Assembly (NCBI GenBank): GCA_036571765.1
Contig: BROE01000019.1
Coordinates: 4,659,394-4,723,393, forward strand
Length of the DNA: 64,000 nt
From: Plecoglossus altivelis
Taxonomy: Eukaryota; Chordata; Actinopteri; Osmeriformes; Plecoglossidae
Reading direction: 5' to 3'
The notes beneath the pieces were generated by a model. It did not search any database. It saw only the letters and a program-made list of their open reading frames with translations, and had not been told where the DNA came from. Shown piece after piece: positions 48,101 through 60,672 of the stretch. A program made the position numbers and the translations under genes. Positions within the stretch are counted from its first letter, which is position 1; the number at the start of each line of letters is the position of its first letter.

Positions 48101-48263
48101 AATACTCGCTGCTGGCCACCAGTACACTCCTGTGAGCCTGATATTGCTGATCCCCCACAACCAGCACAGTGTCACACAGCTGTCCCCTGAGGCGCTGTTC
48201 ATTGAGTACCCCAAGCACTGACAGGGCATGTGAAGGATTGCTGTAATGCACAAGGCTTTCCAT
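45177..48263 (-). CDS. zbtb21: Zinc finger and BTB domain-containing protein 21
   Basis: ZBTB21 (ZNF295) is a nuclear transcriptional repressor that can pair with ZBTB14. One uninterrupted exon encodes 1,028 aa, close to the mammalian length. The ATG at 48261-48263 (MESLVHYSNPSHALSVLGVL) sits right after a pyrimidine-rich CCAG acceptor, so 5' noncoding exons must lie upstream; the open frame beyond it is intron. Residues 1-125 form the BTB domain (LRGQLCDTVLVVGDQQYQAH, VLVASSEYFQSLF). A long Ser/Pro-rich, probably disordered linker follows, with a run similar to ITVGDSLPVNIKDFQMNF. The C-terminal half has about nine C2H2 fingers, among them CWSCLKVF, CDICHKRF, CPYCGKTF, CPYCGLRF, CLECMRTF, CEKCGKLF, CHICHKAF and CKLCHRTF. 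The gene lies between atg101 and umodl1, as expected next to c2cd2 and umodl1 in human apart from atg101. Confidence 0.96.
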   Translation of the reverse strand: MESLVHYSNPSHALSVLGVLNEQRLRGQLCDTVLVVGDQQYQAHRSVLVASSEYFQSLFTRRDSDPQKAIQLDFCEADAFEIVLNYIYSSSLFVDKGSLAAVQELGYSLGIPFLTNIMSTAPHVSYCVSRKRLSFSEEDEIDSQQKSVIVCQTQGDLPGPSRTSTFRGRHHHAPPVSSETASSPHSFRERGQHLPGPPNESARRSASVPREPAHVMTDTDRKPIGSYASILKGHTSSSARPQLTSSVSFSEAQIQHVRLQVDGSLGPKDEEAESHHSPRPPSQSQTSEPGQTIDRSGPLIKSLLRRSLSMDSPVPVFSPTLELKELQNREQSVVKTVAKKEKQPPSEPKPTLTTHQTQTKSIPPLVLRSRYHNRYEEDDPQGDEVRVKTEPSSPLADPSDIIRITVGDSLPVNIKDFQMNFDTDPRPFFNVTEKRKGRTDNRRYPFKKSRGINEHHLTLDDNTSEPVQPGSHLEDKDEDNEQPKQSKIFKCWSCLKVFRSNAGLHRHVNMYHNPEKPYACDICHKRFHTNFKVWTHCQTQHGVVQNPASSSSSSLLDEKFQKKLIDIVREREIKKALLMKLRRNKQGLFSPQSFAKKRTRAHLCPYCGKTFMFQSHFKQHLKTHPTARADQATENEEATFQSQDQAVHQKENASTDVYSCRLCNEKLSSTFEQGDHERGCRHATVCPYCGLRFSSPKVKKDHEAHCKYKKLTCLECMRTFKSSFSIWRHQVEVHNHNMMTVREQMNLSCDENNGEVPDHLRELPNTQESMGTSGSREDMAYSDSSGPPMFDSEDSSSYMPEDLSVGQHHGELTVKEEPMEEAVSERENVTPVTVNPEEPGVWPCEKCGKLFGSHKDLERHQELLCHIKPFICHICHKAFRTNFRLWSHFQSHMSASDDPGAREADRRPSSPSPSPPLTPQVTAPPALLSSPPITAQAVPSAEEEDPGCSSMTKAKRSDMERQDSGHSPLSRTDSVENPAAPQESDTLFYHAPSLSALTFKRQYMCKLCHRTFKTAFSLWSHEQSHSHL

Positions 48264-51064
48264 GCTGGCAGGAAAAAAAGGGAATACAATATTGCTGTTA
48301 AGGGGTTGAAAAACACAAATAATAAAGGAAATATGATGACTTAGTATATCAACACGAAAGGAAATTTCTCCAACGTCTGTATTTAGATGGAAACTATAAG
48401 TATGTAAAGCTATGTACACAGGCTTTCCGTGGCAAGAACAGACTGAACAATATTTGTAGTTCAATTTCCTTGATATAACCGATGAATACATGGAATTTTG
48501 TCAATCCGTTTCAAGCTAACGCCTGTGAACTGGTTGAATAAGCAACTGGTTACTTGATTCATCTATGGTAAGCGCGCAAATAAGATGACGCATGCGTGGG
48601 TTCAGCCGTTTGCTCATTACATTACATCATGTTTTAACTGTAAGACACAAACTGCAGGACAGGGACGCAGCGTTCCAAAATGAACGGAAACTCTAGACGC
48701 AGTTATCTTGACGTATAATAACCAACAATATATTATCAGCTATTGCTGTTATGAGAACGAGGTCTAACATGAGAACGCAGCCAACACTAAAATGTAATGG
48801 GGAAGTCCGGGGAACGTTCATTTGTGAGACGTGGCTGAATTTCTTATGACACAACTTCAGCTGGATATAAGCTTTAGCACCCCTACAAAGTCACAAGCTA
48901 CCTTCTTCATAAACAAGCAGTAGAATATAAGAAAGCGTGCGTTGAAATATTTAAAGCCTGCTACTGACGAGCACATGGCATGTTGGCTATTATTATTTGT
49001 GTTTCCAAGTCGTAATAGAATGCACTGCTGTTTTGCTTCCCTAGTTTCAATGGAACCAACAACGCAAATCTTACAATTGAAAACACTTGTTTATTTGAGA
49101 GCGTGTTCGATGGACGCACACCCGCTCCTGTCTTCTCGAATTGGTGAGAGCGCAGACTCAGCCCGGCCACAAGCACTGAGAGGTTTAGAAAAGAATCCCC
49201 CTCCGAGTTACGTCAGGAGAAAAGGCTTTTCCCAAGCAACGATAACAGCACAAGACATCACGGTCAGATCATCTCAATCAAAGTTGTTCATTGGCAACCT
49301 AAACTTACCCTGGTGTAATATTTCTGTTCCCACGGAGTACACTACTTTAAGAATTCTGTTGAGTGTATATGCCAGTCGTGATTCCATCCATCTTGAATTT
49401 GACGTCATCCCACTCTAGAGATGAGGTCATCGCAAAGAACGCTCGTCACGTGCACTGCACTGTGATAGGCTGTATTTGTACTGTGGGCGTAGGTGACAGG
49501 CAGAAATGATTAGACAGTCTTTTAAAGGCACAGACCATATTTTTTTGTATAATCGCCATTTCATTGAGAGAAATGTTACATTCTCATGCCAGCATCATTC
49601 GTAGTATCATTAATAAATGTCTGTGAATCCAAATAATCCGTACTTCAACCGCAATTTTAACATGAAATATTATGTTGCCTGTACTGAAATGTCATTATTA
49701 AACTGTCAAACTGTATAATTGATTTATAGACTTGATTTACAGAGTTTTAGTTTACTAAATAAACAAAAGATCTGACATACTTGATCGGTGTTGATTCATG
49801 TAATCTCATCCGCTGGCCCCAATGAAACTAATTAAAAAGACATGGATAGAAAGAAAATGCCCAGGCAACACAGCCTCATTAGTGCTGTCCCATGGGAACT
49901 GGTGGCTGTGTTTATCTGGCCTCCTCATGGAAAGTTCACAGGAACCTGGGAACAGCATGGTGGTCCAACTAAGGTGCGGCACAGTGTTCGAAATGCAAGC
50001 TCATGTTGGTTTGGTGTTTGCATGAATATGATGTAAATAGTCTTAAAACTTCACATCGCTGATCAACTCCCACTCCCTCACATACACAAACATTTGCTTT
50101 AACCCTTCTCAAGTTCCACCCCCCCCCCTCTTCACACATCATGGTACACTGCTTTGGTTAGTACTGAAACACTTACTCCAATTACAGAAGCTTGTTTAAT
50201 TAGCTTCCATTTTACACCACATTAGAACTATTTGATGCAAAGCAATTATGTTTCACAAGCTTGTAATGAGCTGTGACAAAAGGACCTAAGGTTCTGCAAG
50301 ACATGAGATAGGCCTCATTCTAATACTGTATTTGAACATGATCTATCAGCTATATCTTTGTCCTTTGATTTTTTGGAAATGTTTTAAAACATTTTCGAAG
50401 AATACGAAGTTCTCCAAAGCACTGCTTTTCTTCCACCTGCACCTCTCTCCACTGATGATGGTTGCCAAGGGCTTTACAAGTAAATATCACAGCACACCAC
50501 TACCATGGATACCAAACTGGAAAACATGCCATCTGGGACAGTCAGTGTTGCTCTTTAAGCCTTCCTCCCAGCCCCTCTGGCATCATAAACATGTTGTTTG
50601 ACAGTACTAGGCCACATCGAAGTCTATCACCTTGCTGTGATACAACAGCATCTAAAATCCTTTCTAACTCAAGGCCACCACGTACCATTGATGGTAAATG
50701 CTTATAAATGGCTTCTGATAATTCATAAAACACGTTAAACATCAGCACCCAACCATTCATATACGTTCCCAAATCTATTTATGATTTCTTTATTGAAAAC
50801 CATAGATGACTACAATTCAAGAGGATTGCAGTAATTCTATTGTTGTCTTAGAAACACTGCACTCCATCCATATATCTCTGCCACTATAGCTACCAAGGAA
50901 GGAGTACACCAGGGACTGTTGGATCTGGGAGGAGAAGAGAGTGTGTGGGGGGTGGGGTGGGGCGGTGGTGTGGAAGATGAAAAAACTGGGAACCATCACT
51001 ATCAACTCAGCTAGGTGAAATGCATGTAAAGAATGGTCGCTGAACACGTTGTGGACTATCTTAG
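48264..51064. other. Upstream region between zbtb21 and umodl1
   Basis: The two genes are divergent across about 2.8 kb. zbtb21 noncoding exons and promoter are expected here because its coding exon starts with an acceptor, but I could not place them. A plus-strand frame at 48942-49418 has no homology or splice support. The rest looks like plain intergenic DNA with a GGTGG-rich tract near 50950. Confidence 0.45.
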
Positions 51065-54000
51065 ATGCTCAGAATGATTCGGATCTTGTCTGCCTGTTGG
51101 GTCGCGATCCTGCTAGGGTCCTGCAGGGGACACGACACTCTGTCTGAGGGTAAGGGAACAAAATATGATACGGTCAATTATTGTTTTGCATGTATTTTGT
51201 TGATAGATATTTACTGATAGCAAAGATGTTATTGACGGGTGATTCAATTAAAAAGCAGGTGCATTTTGAACTGTAAATACATACAGTACGTTCAATATGA
51301 CTTCATAAGTAGATCAATTAGGCTTGCTTTGCAAGTAACACTAGGCATAGGCCATGACAATACTGTAATACATGACTTGCTCTCCATTCCAGGATACAGA
51401 TTGTCTATGTCCAGCTTTAACCTATGCACTGGAAATGAGACCGTCATGGAAAGTCATGTGACGTCTTACACGACCCTCCAAACAGAGAAGCGGCCTTGTG
51501 GCGGCTGGCTCCCTTGGAGGTTATGTGAGGTCACACTTTACAAAACTGCCTACCGGATCGAACAGAAGATGGTCACCAAATTAGTTAGAATGTGCTGCGC
51601 CGGCTATGAACAAGTTGGCAGCTATTGTGCTTTGCGTGAGTATTAAAGTGCCTCATTTAGTCGTTAAGGCCATTTCACTTTTCTCCCCAGAAACAGTGCA
51701 TATAACGTTTGTGTTGAAAGGAAATGATTTCTATTTGAAACCCATTTTTAATCTCTCAAGCAGTAGCCATGGTAACATTTTCCTATGCGATACTCTTCTT
51801 CATCCACCAGGTGGGGCTGTGAGAACAAACGCGTCAGTGTTTGATCCCGTCTAGCTTGTTAATACCTTTTTACATTTAAGTAATAGATTATTTTCTTGTT
51901 TCAGCCCTGAACAGAAGTGAAGAATTCACAGCCAAGCCGGGTTCCTGCCCTGAGCCGGCAGCACTGGCTGCCAGAATGGTTGGCTGTGAACAGGATACAG
52001 ATTGCCCAGGGTGGCAGAAGTGCTGCCAAGGACAAGGCCCCGGTCAATGCACAAACCCTCTACCATCAGGTCAACCACATCTTGTCTTATGAATGTGTTA
52101 CTGTATTATTCATTCCACACACGGTTAGTAAAAGTCATCGTTTTCCCCTTATTATTCATTCAGGTAGCCAAGGATGGCGCTTGAATCTGACAGTGACAGT
52201 CAAGCTAAATTACAGCATGCTGTCACTGGACAGAGGGATCCTTAACCACACTCGCCTCCTTCACTCCATGGTGGGTCATCCTGAGTTCTCCAAAGTTCTC
52301 GTTCTCAAAGAGGGTCCTTGTTCCGATGACTCCGCGTGACACCAGTGTTCTGTGTCCTCCAGGTGACAGGAACCCTAAACCTCCCTAATATCTCCATCTT
52401 CTACATTGAGTCATGGCCTGCGGATCCACACAGGACCACCTCCTCCTTCCTGATTGGCTCTCCCGGTACTCTGGGCCTGTCCAATACCATGGAAAAGCTA
52501 CATCTTCTCATCCAAAACATTGAGGAAATCACCTCAGTGACAGTGGAAGGTAAGGGTACTGTGGACCAAGGAGAGAGGAATTAGCTCAACCAGCTGAGCA
52601 TTATTGTCTGTGGTAATTCCCATAACTGCGTTTGACTAATGTTGACAAGAACACTCTGTTCAGGAACAGCTTACTAAGTGTAACCGTGGTGTCCTGCTGC
52701 CTCCGCTTCCTACAGACAGACATCTGTGTTTCCTGTGCAAATGGAACAACGAGGTCACACACACACACACACTTGTAACACATGCCAGCGAGGAAATTCA
52801 TCAGTGCAAACACCAGGATGCAGCCATAGAGCGCATGCACCCACATAAACACATGCACGCTGAATCCATTCATATACTGGTTTGTCTTTCTACAGATGTG
52901 AACGAGTGTGTCCATGCTAGTCTCCGCTGTTGCTCAGCGCACGCTACCTGCAACAACACCATGGGCTCCTACAGTTGCACCTGCCTTCCAGGATACAATG
53001 ACACTCAGCCTTCCGACCCAGGGGTGCACTGCCATGGTGAGGATGAGGGACCCTGCCTCCTGACTAGATATTAGACAGTATACATGCGCGTAACTACAGA
53101 CGCAAGCTTTTGTCAAGTCTGAAAACGTACAGGAGAAAAAATGTCACATCCGTCTGTTTCTTTTGTCAGTTCTCTTTCCGACACCAGTCACGGCCAATGT
53201 CACTCACATGCCCTATTTGGACAATGTGACAGCGATGTCCCTCAGCAGCAGCCTCCCTCCCCAGACCACCACTGACAACCCACCACAAAAGAGCACCAGC
53301 TGGAGCCCTGGCGTCCATGACAACAGCACAACACACCCCACGTCCGGGCTGCACTCCACTAAGCTCCTGACCAGCATGGCCCTGCAGCTCTCTGATAACC
53401 AGGGAAACCCTGTAGCCAGCACCCTTCCCCCATGCTGTATGTGGACGGATAACACATCTTTATTTCATAAGTCACTGGTTCATGTAATTTGCCTTTTCAC
53501 CCAATCTATCTTCCCAATGTAACATAGCTAATTATCAGGAAACAGGATGACCAATATATTTGCTATATTCATATTGCAAGAAGAGAGTTCTAGGCTGCTC
53601 CATAAAAGCGAACCACCTGTGACATCTGCCTCTCCCCTCCTCCAGCTTTCCCATCTCCCACCAACTTGCTGTCATCCAACGTAACTGGCTCCTCCTTCTG
53701 CGTGTCCTGGACTAGCCAATCCCAGAGCGGCCAAACCTTCCTGGTTGACCTTATTCAAGGGTCAGAAGTGAAGAACAGTTGGATGACCAATCAGACGATG
53801 TTGCAGGTGACCGGGCTGCAGCCTGGGGTGCTCTACAACGTCACGGTTACGCCCACTGTCTGCGGAGGCCACGGCCCCAGTCTGCAGATCCATGTGAGAA
53901 CAGGTAAAGGCATCAGGTGCACAACACACTCAATACAGACCCGTGAAATCTTTGTCATTTCACATTTGTTGATCACATTTCGATTTATGAATGTTTCAAT

Positions 54001-57000
54001 CGACGGCCCAAAGTGACCTGCAGAGAAAACATTTGATTGACATTTATCAAGTGACCTACAGTAGCAAGAATATCGTAAGCAGAAGGTTGAGACCGCTGTT
54101 TGCTCTCATTGTCAGAAAATGAGAACGTTTCTGTCAGGGAACTCCACTGACTGGACATGCATTTCATCTACAGCTGCACGAACGCTTGAAGCCGCAGCTC
54201 GTCTGACTAACATCGTGTTCACTGATGACATGTTGAACCACAGCAGCCAGACCTACCAAAACCTCACTCGATGCATTGAAGATGAGGTAGGAGGTTACAG
54301 ATTTCAAAGGTCAAAAATAGTTTGGCTTCAAGTCATCACTTCAGTTTGGTTTTGTGGGGATTTTTTAAAATGTTGGCTTGTTTGTACATTTTTTCCTCTC
54401 TGAACCCTTTCACCATTTTGATTTCTGTCAGATTCTGAAATCCCTCCCTCCGGCCATCTTGGAAATGGTGATGTCAGGAACGGTCAAACTCCTGATCACA
54501 GGCCTTTCCCGTGGGAGCGTGGTGGTCCATTTCACCTTTGTCTTCATGCCCAATGACACCCAGGACATCCTCAACGTGTCCTCGGCTTTCATCTCCTCCC
54601 TGCAGAACAGCTCTGTGTACTCTGTGGATGGAAACAGCACCCACATATACGGTCTCTCAAACACGCACGCGCAGCTAGACACAAGCCAAGCCTATTTCTA
54701 AATGGCCGTTCTACATTACTGACATCATTTTATGTCTCCGTAGTGAGTGAAACTGTCTGACAGAGAGCACGTTGACACAGTTTGAATGTGCAAGGATGGG
54801 AATGGTGAAGACCTGATGTGTTTGTTGTCTCCTAACAGATTTTGACGAGTGTGCAGCGGGAGACATCGACTGTTCCCCTTGGGCGAACTGTACGAACACC
54901 TTTGGCTCCTACAGTTGTGTCTGCCTGAAAGGCTACACAGACACCAATCCCTCCATGGCTGGACGAAGCTGTCAAGGTAGCACTTTATCTGATATGATCT
55001 CCTCCATTCCCCATTTCATTGTCTCAATCTTTTTTTAGATAGAAAGATTTAAGACTCCAAAGTCACTGTGTGAACATAAATGTACGTTTGTCTTGTCTAA
55101 AATGTCCTTTTTCCATAGAATCCTTGACCCTCACCACACCAAGAGCTCTAATCACAACGCTAAATACAACAATCACCACGTTCTTTCCTGTTACACACAT
55201 AACCTCAAACCTATCACTCAGCCTCAATGCGAGCACAGCCGAAACCACTGCAGTGTCACATGGCATGGCAGTCTCATCTGCAGCAGCTATGCCAGCCACA
55301 ACCACTTCACCTCATACAGTCCACAACCCTTCCATTTCTCCAGTCACAACAATAGCAACCGCTACTCCACTTCTGGCCACTACAAACACTACAACTACCG
55401 CAATCCCCACGACCAATTCTACCTCTCTGGTCAGCACCAGTAGGACTGCACAGCCCTCGGCCTCGACTTCTCTGGTGTCCCAAACACACTACATCTCAGT
55501 GCAGTGTTGGCCTAGTGCCATCACAGTAACAGTGGCCAGGAAGCTGCTGGTGAATGGCCACATCAGCGACCAAGCCCTCTACCTGGGCCAGCAGGCATGT
55601 GGCCTCACTGATAGCAACACCACTCACGTCCAGCTGACGGCGTCGTGGAACAATTGTGGCACCCAACTAGACTCTGTAAGTTCCTCGCAGATGCAAACTT
55701 GCACTATCGGAGGTGTAGTTACTATCGAAGAAAGAAAAAAAGAAACAGGCATGACTAGCACGAGGGTACAGCATGATGATTCATTCGAGAAGATCGGAAC
55801 CTTTTTAAAATTTATGTTGGTTCAGGAGCTGTGACCACCAAAGGGACAGAAATGGCTTGAACTTGAAGAGGTGAACAGGTGTGAGCTATGTTTCTATTTG
55901 GATTTCAGAACAGTTCTCACCACTCGGCCCAGGTGACTTTGTTCAACTCCATGAGTCCCCAGACTCTGCCTGATGGCAACGTGAGCGTACCCACAGTCCG
56001 TCTGGAGGTGCCCATCATTTGTAATTACATGAAGAGCGTCGTCATCTCCACGGGTTATGGCCCCACGGGGTAAGACTCACCATAGTAACCACATCATCAC
56101 TGCCTCATCTGGGACACTCCCTCAAACCACTGCACACCTGTTTAACATCTTATGTTTCATAATTAGCCACTGACAATGTGGTGAACATACAGTGCAGATG
56201 TTACAACATAATTCTGCATCATGTTAAACCCTACGACATGAATATACCACCATCAATCCAGCATGGTGTTTGTGTGCATTTGACCACAGGTATGACATGA
56301 TGAAAGATGTGATCACAGGGACAGGAGTGTTCCAGTTGACCTTACAGCTGCTGAACGGAACACATCCCCTGCCCCAGAATTACAGCCTGTCCCCTGACGA
56401 GGAGGTCGTGGTGCAGGTCACCGTCAACTCCACCATGGACAACATCAAGGTGGTCATCAACAAGTGCTGGGTTACCCAAACGAATAACCCGACCTGGAAC
56501 CCATATCCCTTCCTGGAGAACAGGTTTGCTCCATACCTCCCAAGAACATCGCTGCCGGTGAATGTATGCTGTTGTTCTGCTTAGAAGGTTCTGGGTTGAG
56601 ACAGGTCATTGGGGCATTGAAGGTGGTCTGTGGAGGTGGTCTGTGAAGGAGGTATTGCTCTGTTGCCCACATGCAGGCTGGACAATCTGATAAGTGATGC
56701 GATCCCTTGTCTCTCTCTCTCTCCTCAGCTGTCCTGTCTTAGGTGCATTCAGTGCAGTCATAGAGAACGGGAACTCCAGCAGGTCCCGTGTCAGTGTCAA
56801 AATCTTCTCCTTTATCAACCTGAATGTCGTCTATCTGCACTGCCAGATTCAGATCTGCATGGAGACTGGCTCTGCTTCCTGCAGACCTGTGAGTGTCTTC
56901 TACGAAGGACATCGATTAGCATCATTTCAAAGGAAGTAAAAAAAACGACTCCCTAAAGCACAAATTTCTTTTGTTGAATCCTTCCTTTCTTAGGATTGTT

Positions 57001-57358
57001 TTGAGCGTACAGAGAGGTTTTCCAATCTCATCGGGACAGCAAAGGCGTCCTGCGGCCCATTTCTAAGATCAGAAGAAAGTAAGTAGACTGTGGTTTTACA
57101 TGGTTACAGAATCTGGTCATTTAATCAGTTTGACCGATTGGGATGAACATATTATCGCACTTTCTGACAGAGTCCAGTGGTGAGAGCTTGGATATTCTGC
57201 AGCTGGTGGGCTTTTCTCTCCTGGGCATAGGAATGACCCTCTTCTTTCTCGGTGCCTTCGTCTGTGTGCTGTACTACCACAGGAACAAGATCGGACACTA
57301 TAACTTTAACCTCAAACCCAAGACAGAGAACTTTACGTACAATGCGTTTGATGCTTAG
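51065..57358 (+). CDS. umodl1: Uromodulin-like 1
   Basis: UMODL1 is a modular glycoprotein of the cell surface or matrix, expressed in olfactory and reproductive tissue in mammals. Seventeen exons join in phase (about 1,102 aa): 51065-51149, 51393-51635, 51905-52069, 52164-52270, 52363-52549, 52896-53036, 53170-53436, 53646-53903, 54174-54286, 54432-54651, 54839-54976, 55119-55675, 55909-56069, 56290-56523, 56729-56888, 56994-57078 and 57171-57358. In order: signal peptide; EMI domain ending CCAGYEQVG; WAP domain (CEQDTDCPGWQKCC); SEA-like module (exons 4-5); EGF-like DVNEC; Thr/Ser linker; FN3; SEA (exons 9-10); EGF-like FDEC; mucin-like Thr/Ser run; ZP domain from VQCWPSAITVTV; membrane segment (LVGFSLLGIGMTLFFLGAFV) and a short tail ending YNAFDA. 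Two in-frame ATGs (51065, 51074) give almost the same signal peptide. The EMI and WAP pair at the N-terminus with a C-terminal ZP is specific to UMODL1. Confidence 0.93.
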
Positions 57359-57770
57359 CTATGCTTTGAGGCCATATAAGAAAACCATAACTGATTAGCT
57401 CTTTCCTGCAAACTGTAGTGCCCGATTGTCAGTCAAGCCTCACTGTCACCTATAGAAATCTCAATGAGTTGACATTCTCTGAAGTCTGCATACTTGATGA
57501 CAACTGTGAACAAGGCATGTTTAAACTATATGTCTCTGCTAACCTAGTGTTATATTACTCTCATCAGAACTGTATGCTACCTTTTAATGCGGTAATATTA
57601 AGTCGTGAGTAACATACCATGTATCCGACTACTACAATCCTTTCATGTGCTTGAAAAATATTTTTCTACATTTGAGATTTAAGATATTTATGTAATGGTA
57701 CAGTACGCGCAATGTTTGTTGTAATCTCAAAACCTACGCTCTGCTTACTTTCCTTATGAAATATGTCATA

Positions 57771-57776
57771 ATAAAA
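57771..57776 (+). terminator. umodl1: umodl1 poly(A) signal
   Basis: AATAAA lies about 410 bases after the umodl1 stop codon in AT-rich sequence and probably ends the transcript. Confidence 0.55.
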
Positions 57777-60300
57777 AGAGTCCGATTACACAGCTACATG
57801 GTTTGTCATGGTTCTCTATCTGAAGGTAATGTAGATTTGTCTGACGTCAGTCTGTCTTGAAAGCACTGTAATCTTCGAAACACTAGATGGTGGTGTGGTA
57901 TGCTCATGAGCCACAAGGCAAGGACAAGATGGCCTCCCTCCGTTCAACATAACAGGAGGACAGCTATGTTTATGTGCCAGAGACAGAGCGTACGTCTAGA
58001 CTGAAAGAGAAAGCTAAAAAGACAAACAATCTTTGTGCTGAAGGTGTTTAAACCAGTTTTTCCTCTTTGGAACCACCTTTACAGATCATGTGAAATATGC
58101 AATGTAAGATGGCCATAAAATGGCCATGCTGCAGTTCCCCAAAGACATTTCATCCTCTTGGAAACCGTCCGTCTCACAAAGGTGATTCCTGCGGCAGACC
58201 TGCATAGTAAACAGGACCTGGGTCTACGTGAAAGACGTTCCTTTGAGACCTGGGTTGGTAGCAGCAACTGTACCCCCCCCTTCCACACATAAACACACAC
58301 ACACACACGCACACTGCTATTAACCCTGTCACTGCAAGGAGTGGAGCTGCACTGGCGCGTGGTCACCATGGCAACAGCTCGTCGCAGTCTGTTTACGGGA
58401 GGAGAGAGATAGTCGAGCAACAGAGATCAGAGACGTCATGGTCACATACCGAACCGAACCCAAACATGTCACCTGTAGCATGTTGCTACTGGATCTCAGT
58501 CAGGACACGTCACGTTCCCATGGCATCCAGACAGTGGTGCACGTGACCCTCCCTGTTTGTCCTCCAAACATCTCACCAATTAGTCCCAGACCACAGCTGA
58601 GTAAATGTGCGGATCTGATTTCAATCCACCATTCAACCCACTTCCACCTCTGTTTTGTGTTTTGTTATATGTTCAAGTTGTATTTCATTTTGAACAATTT
58701 AGCCGCAAGGAATGATGCGTGAGGGACAATCAGAACAGACCACCTCTCCAAGCTTCATGGTGTTCGGCAGCTACGTTCGATTTCTATAACCTAATTCACA
58801 TTCTTACTCTTAAAATATCTCAGATATTGTCCTGGGAGGGATTTCAAACCTTTTGTTCCGACCTTGGGACTAGGTGGGGCAGTGCAAGAGTAATGACTTC
58901 TTTCCTACGCACTCAATAAACCGCATTTTGGACGGCAGCTGAACCAATTTGGTTCTCTTCTCTTTCCCCTCCTCCTCCTCTTCCTCCTCCTCCTCCTCCC
59001 TCCCTCCATTCCTCCATCTCTCTGGGTCAGTGTGCCTCTCTGAAGCCTGGTAGGCAGCATTTATCATTTCTACAAGCCTTTATGTTCAGCGATCTCCTCA
59101 GGCTTTCAGACAAACCCCATCTCACCCAGGTCATTACTAATTAAAGCTCAACCTCCCTCTTCCATCCTCTGAGACCCATGTCTGTTTATGGACCTACCAA
59201 GGTCCCGGCCCAAACATCGATACAGCGTCTGAATAACTAGAGAAGGTGAGTGTCTGTATTGACTTGAAAGGGCTGCGGTGGTCAGGTTTAGGATGATCCC
59301 ATACCATTGGCCCAGGAAATACATCAATGTGAACAACCTCAGATCACTCACTCTACCTTTTTGGTACGTTCATAAACAACATGGATGGCGACTTAGATAC
59401 AGCTCAATATTTGATGCCACCGTGCTCTTTAAATAAAGTGCTCTTTCTTTGAATAATTCAAGGGCTCTTTATCACGATGGCTGACTCAGTGATGGAGGAT
59501 GACAGATTGTGGCACTTCCCCCTCTGGTGCTTGTTCCAGAAACCAACACCTGGATAGACTATGACAGAGAGGTTCTGAACATCTGTACCCTCGAACCTCC
59601 GTCAAAGGGTTTTATGGTTTGTTATGCACCTGAACGTATCAAACCCTAACTCTACACCTTTTCTGAAAGGTGGTTCGGTGGTGGTTACTGGAGGAAGACG
59701 TGAGCTCGCCAACGATGGCGTGCAGCTAAACGTCTTGGGGCATCATCAGGCCCTGGGTTATGGGTCTGTGTTGGTGTGCCAGAGTGTAAAATGGCATGTG
59801 AGTTTGCTCTTCTGCATGTCTGTTTGCATGAGTTGGGATGTATCCTCCAGGCTGTGATCATAAAGAAGCCAGCAACAGAATATTGCACAGCAACATGCCT
59901 GCCCCGATATGCCCCATCATCCTGAACATGCCCAACCACTTCATTCACACCCAATGAAATCACTGCATAACCAGGAAGAGAGACGGTCTAATGAGGAACA
60001 AGATGGAGGGAGACACAGCTGCTCTAGCCAAAGACCTCCCCCCCCCCCCCCCTCCCCCCCCCACCCTCTGACACGATACCTAATCCAGACAGACCGAGAG
60101 TCCTCACACAAATGCACTCACACAGACACACGCATGCATACACAATGGGAATTACCATCCTTACTCTTGAATGTGTTGTACATGTAGATAATATGATGTT
60201 GGGTTGGTAAGCCCAGTATGTAATTTGTTTTTGTTCCAGTGTCATAACTGAAATGCATCAATACAAATAGAACACAAACTAGCATATCCGCAAGTTATCT
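57777..60300. other. Intergenic with simple repeats
   Basis: No exon could be supported. It holds an AC microsatellite near 58290-58312, a TCC-rich tract at about 58970-59005 and a C-rich run at about 60038-60063. Short open frames lack splice or poly(A) context. Confidence 0.5.
58966..59006. repeat. (TCC)n polypyrimidine tract
   Basis: A CTC/TCC-rich run of about 40 bases is almost pure pyrimidine on the plus strand. Such tracts can form triplex DNA. Confidence 0.8.
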
Positions 60301-60302
60301 GT

Positions 60303-60672
60303 TTTTATTTGCACTTGTTTCATCTATGTACAGTACTATCATCTTTAATTAAGCACTTCATGGTGTGTGTGTGTGCGCGTGCGCGCGCAACATTTCTAAC
60401 ATTAAGGACAATAGAACGTAACATTAAACTAAACGTATAGCACCTTTTCCTTTGCGTTTGATCAAACAGCAACGATCAACGTGTGCATCTTATATTAATT
60501 TCTTACTCAGTTAAAGGAGCTCTCAACGGGCTTGAAACACGTAGCTAATACAACTCAGTTGGAAATGCTAGATTTGTACAGTACAGGAACAGCAGTCCCT
60601 GTATGCAGGATCACGGTCACCCCTCCACCCTCCCCCCCCCCCCCCCCCCCCGCCTCCACCCACCCCCCTCCC
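60303..60672 (-). other. Probable 3' UTR of an unidentified minus-strand gene
   Basis: A minus-strand AATAAA lies near 60303-60308, followed in gene sense by nothing coding. Together with the exon at 60673-60820 it suggests a 3' UTR of about 370 bases containing a C run (60631-60652 on the plus strand) and a GT/GC alternating run at 60362-60388. Confidence 0.35.
60362..60389. repeat. Alternating (GT)n(GC)n tract
   Basis: About 28 bases alternate strictly between purine and pyrimidine, TG repeats passing into CG repeats. This is the sequence type that most easily adopts Z-DNA. Confidence 0.85.

Noticed and set aside
48942..49418. 158-aa plus-strand open frame upstream of zbtb21
   Set aside because: No recognisable family, no splice or poly(A) support, and an atypical mix of residues; most likely chance.
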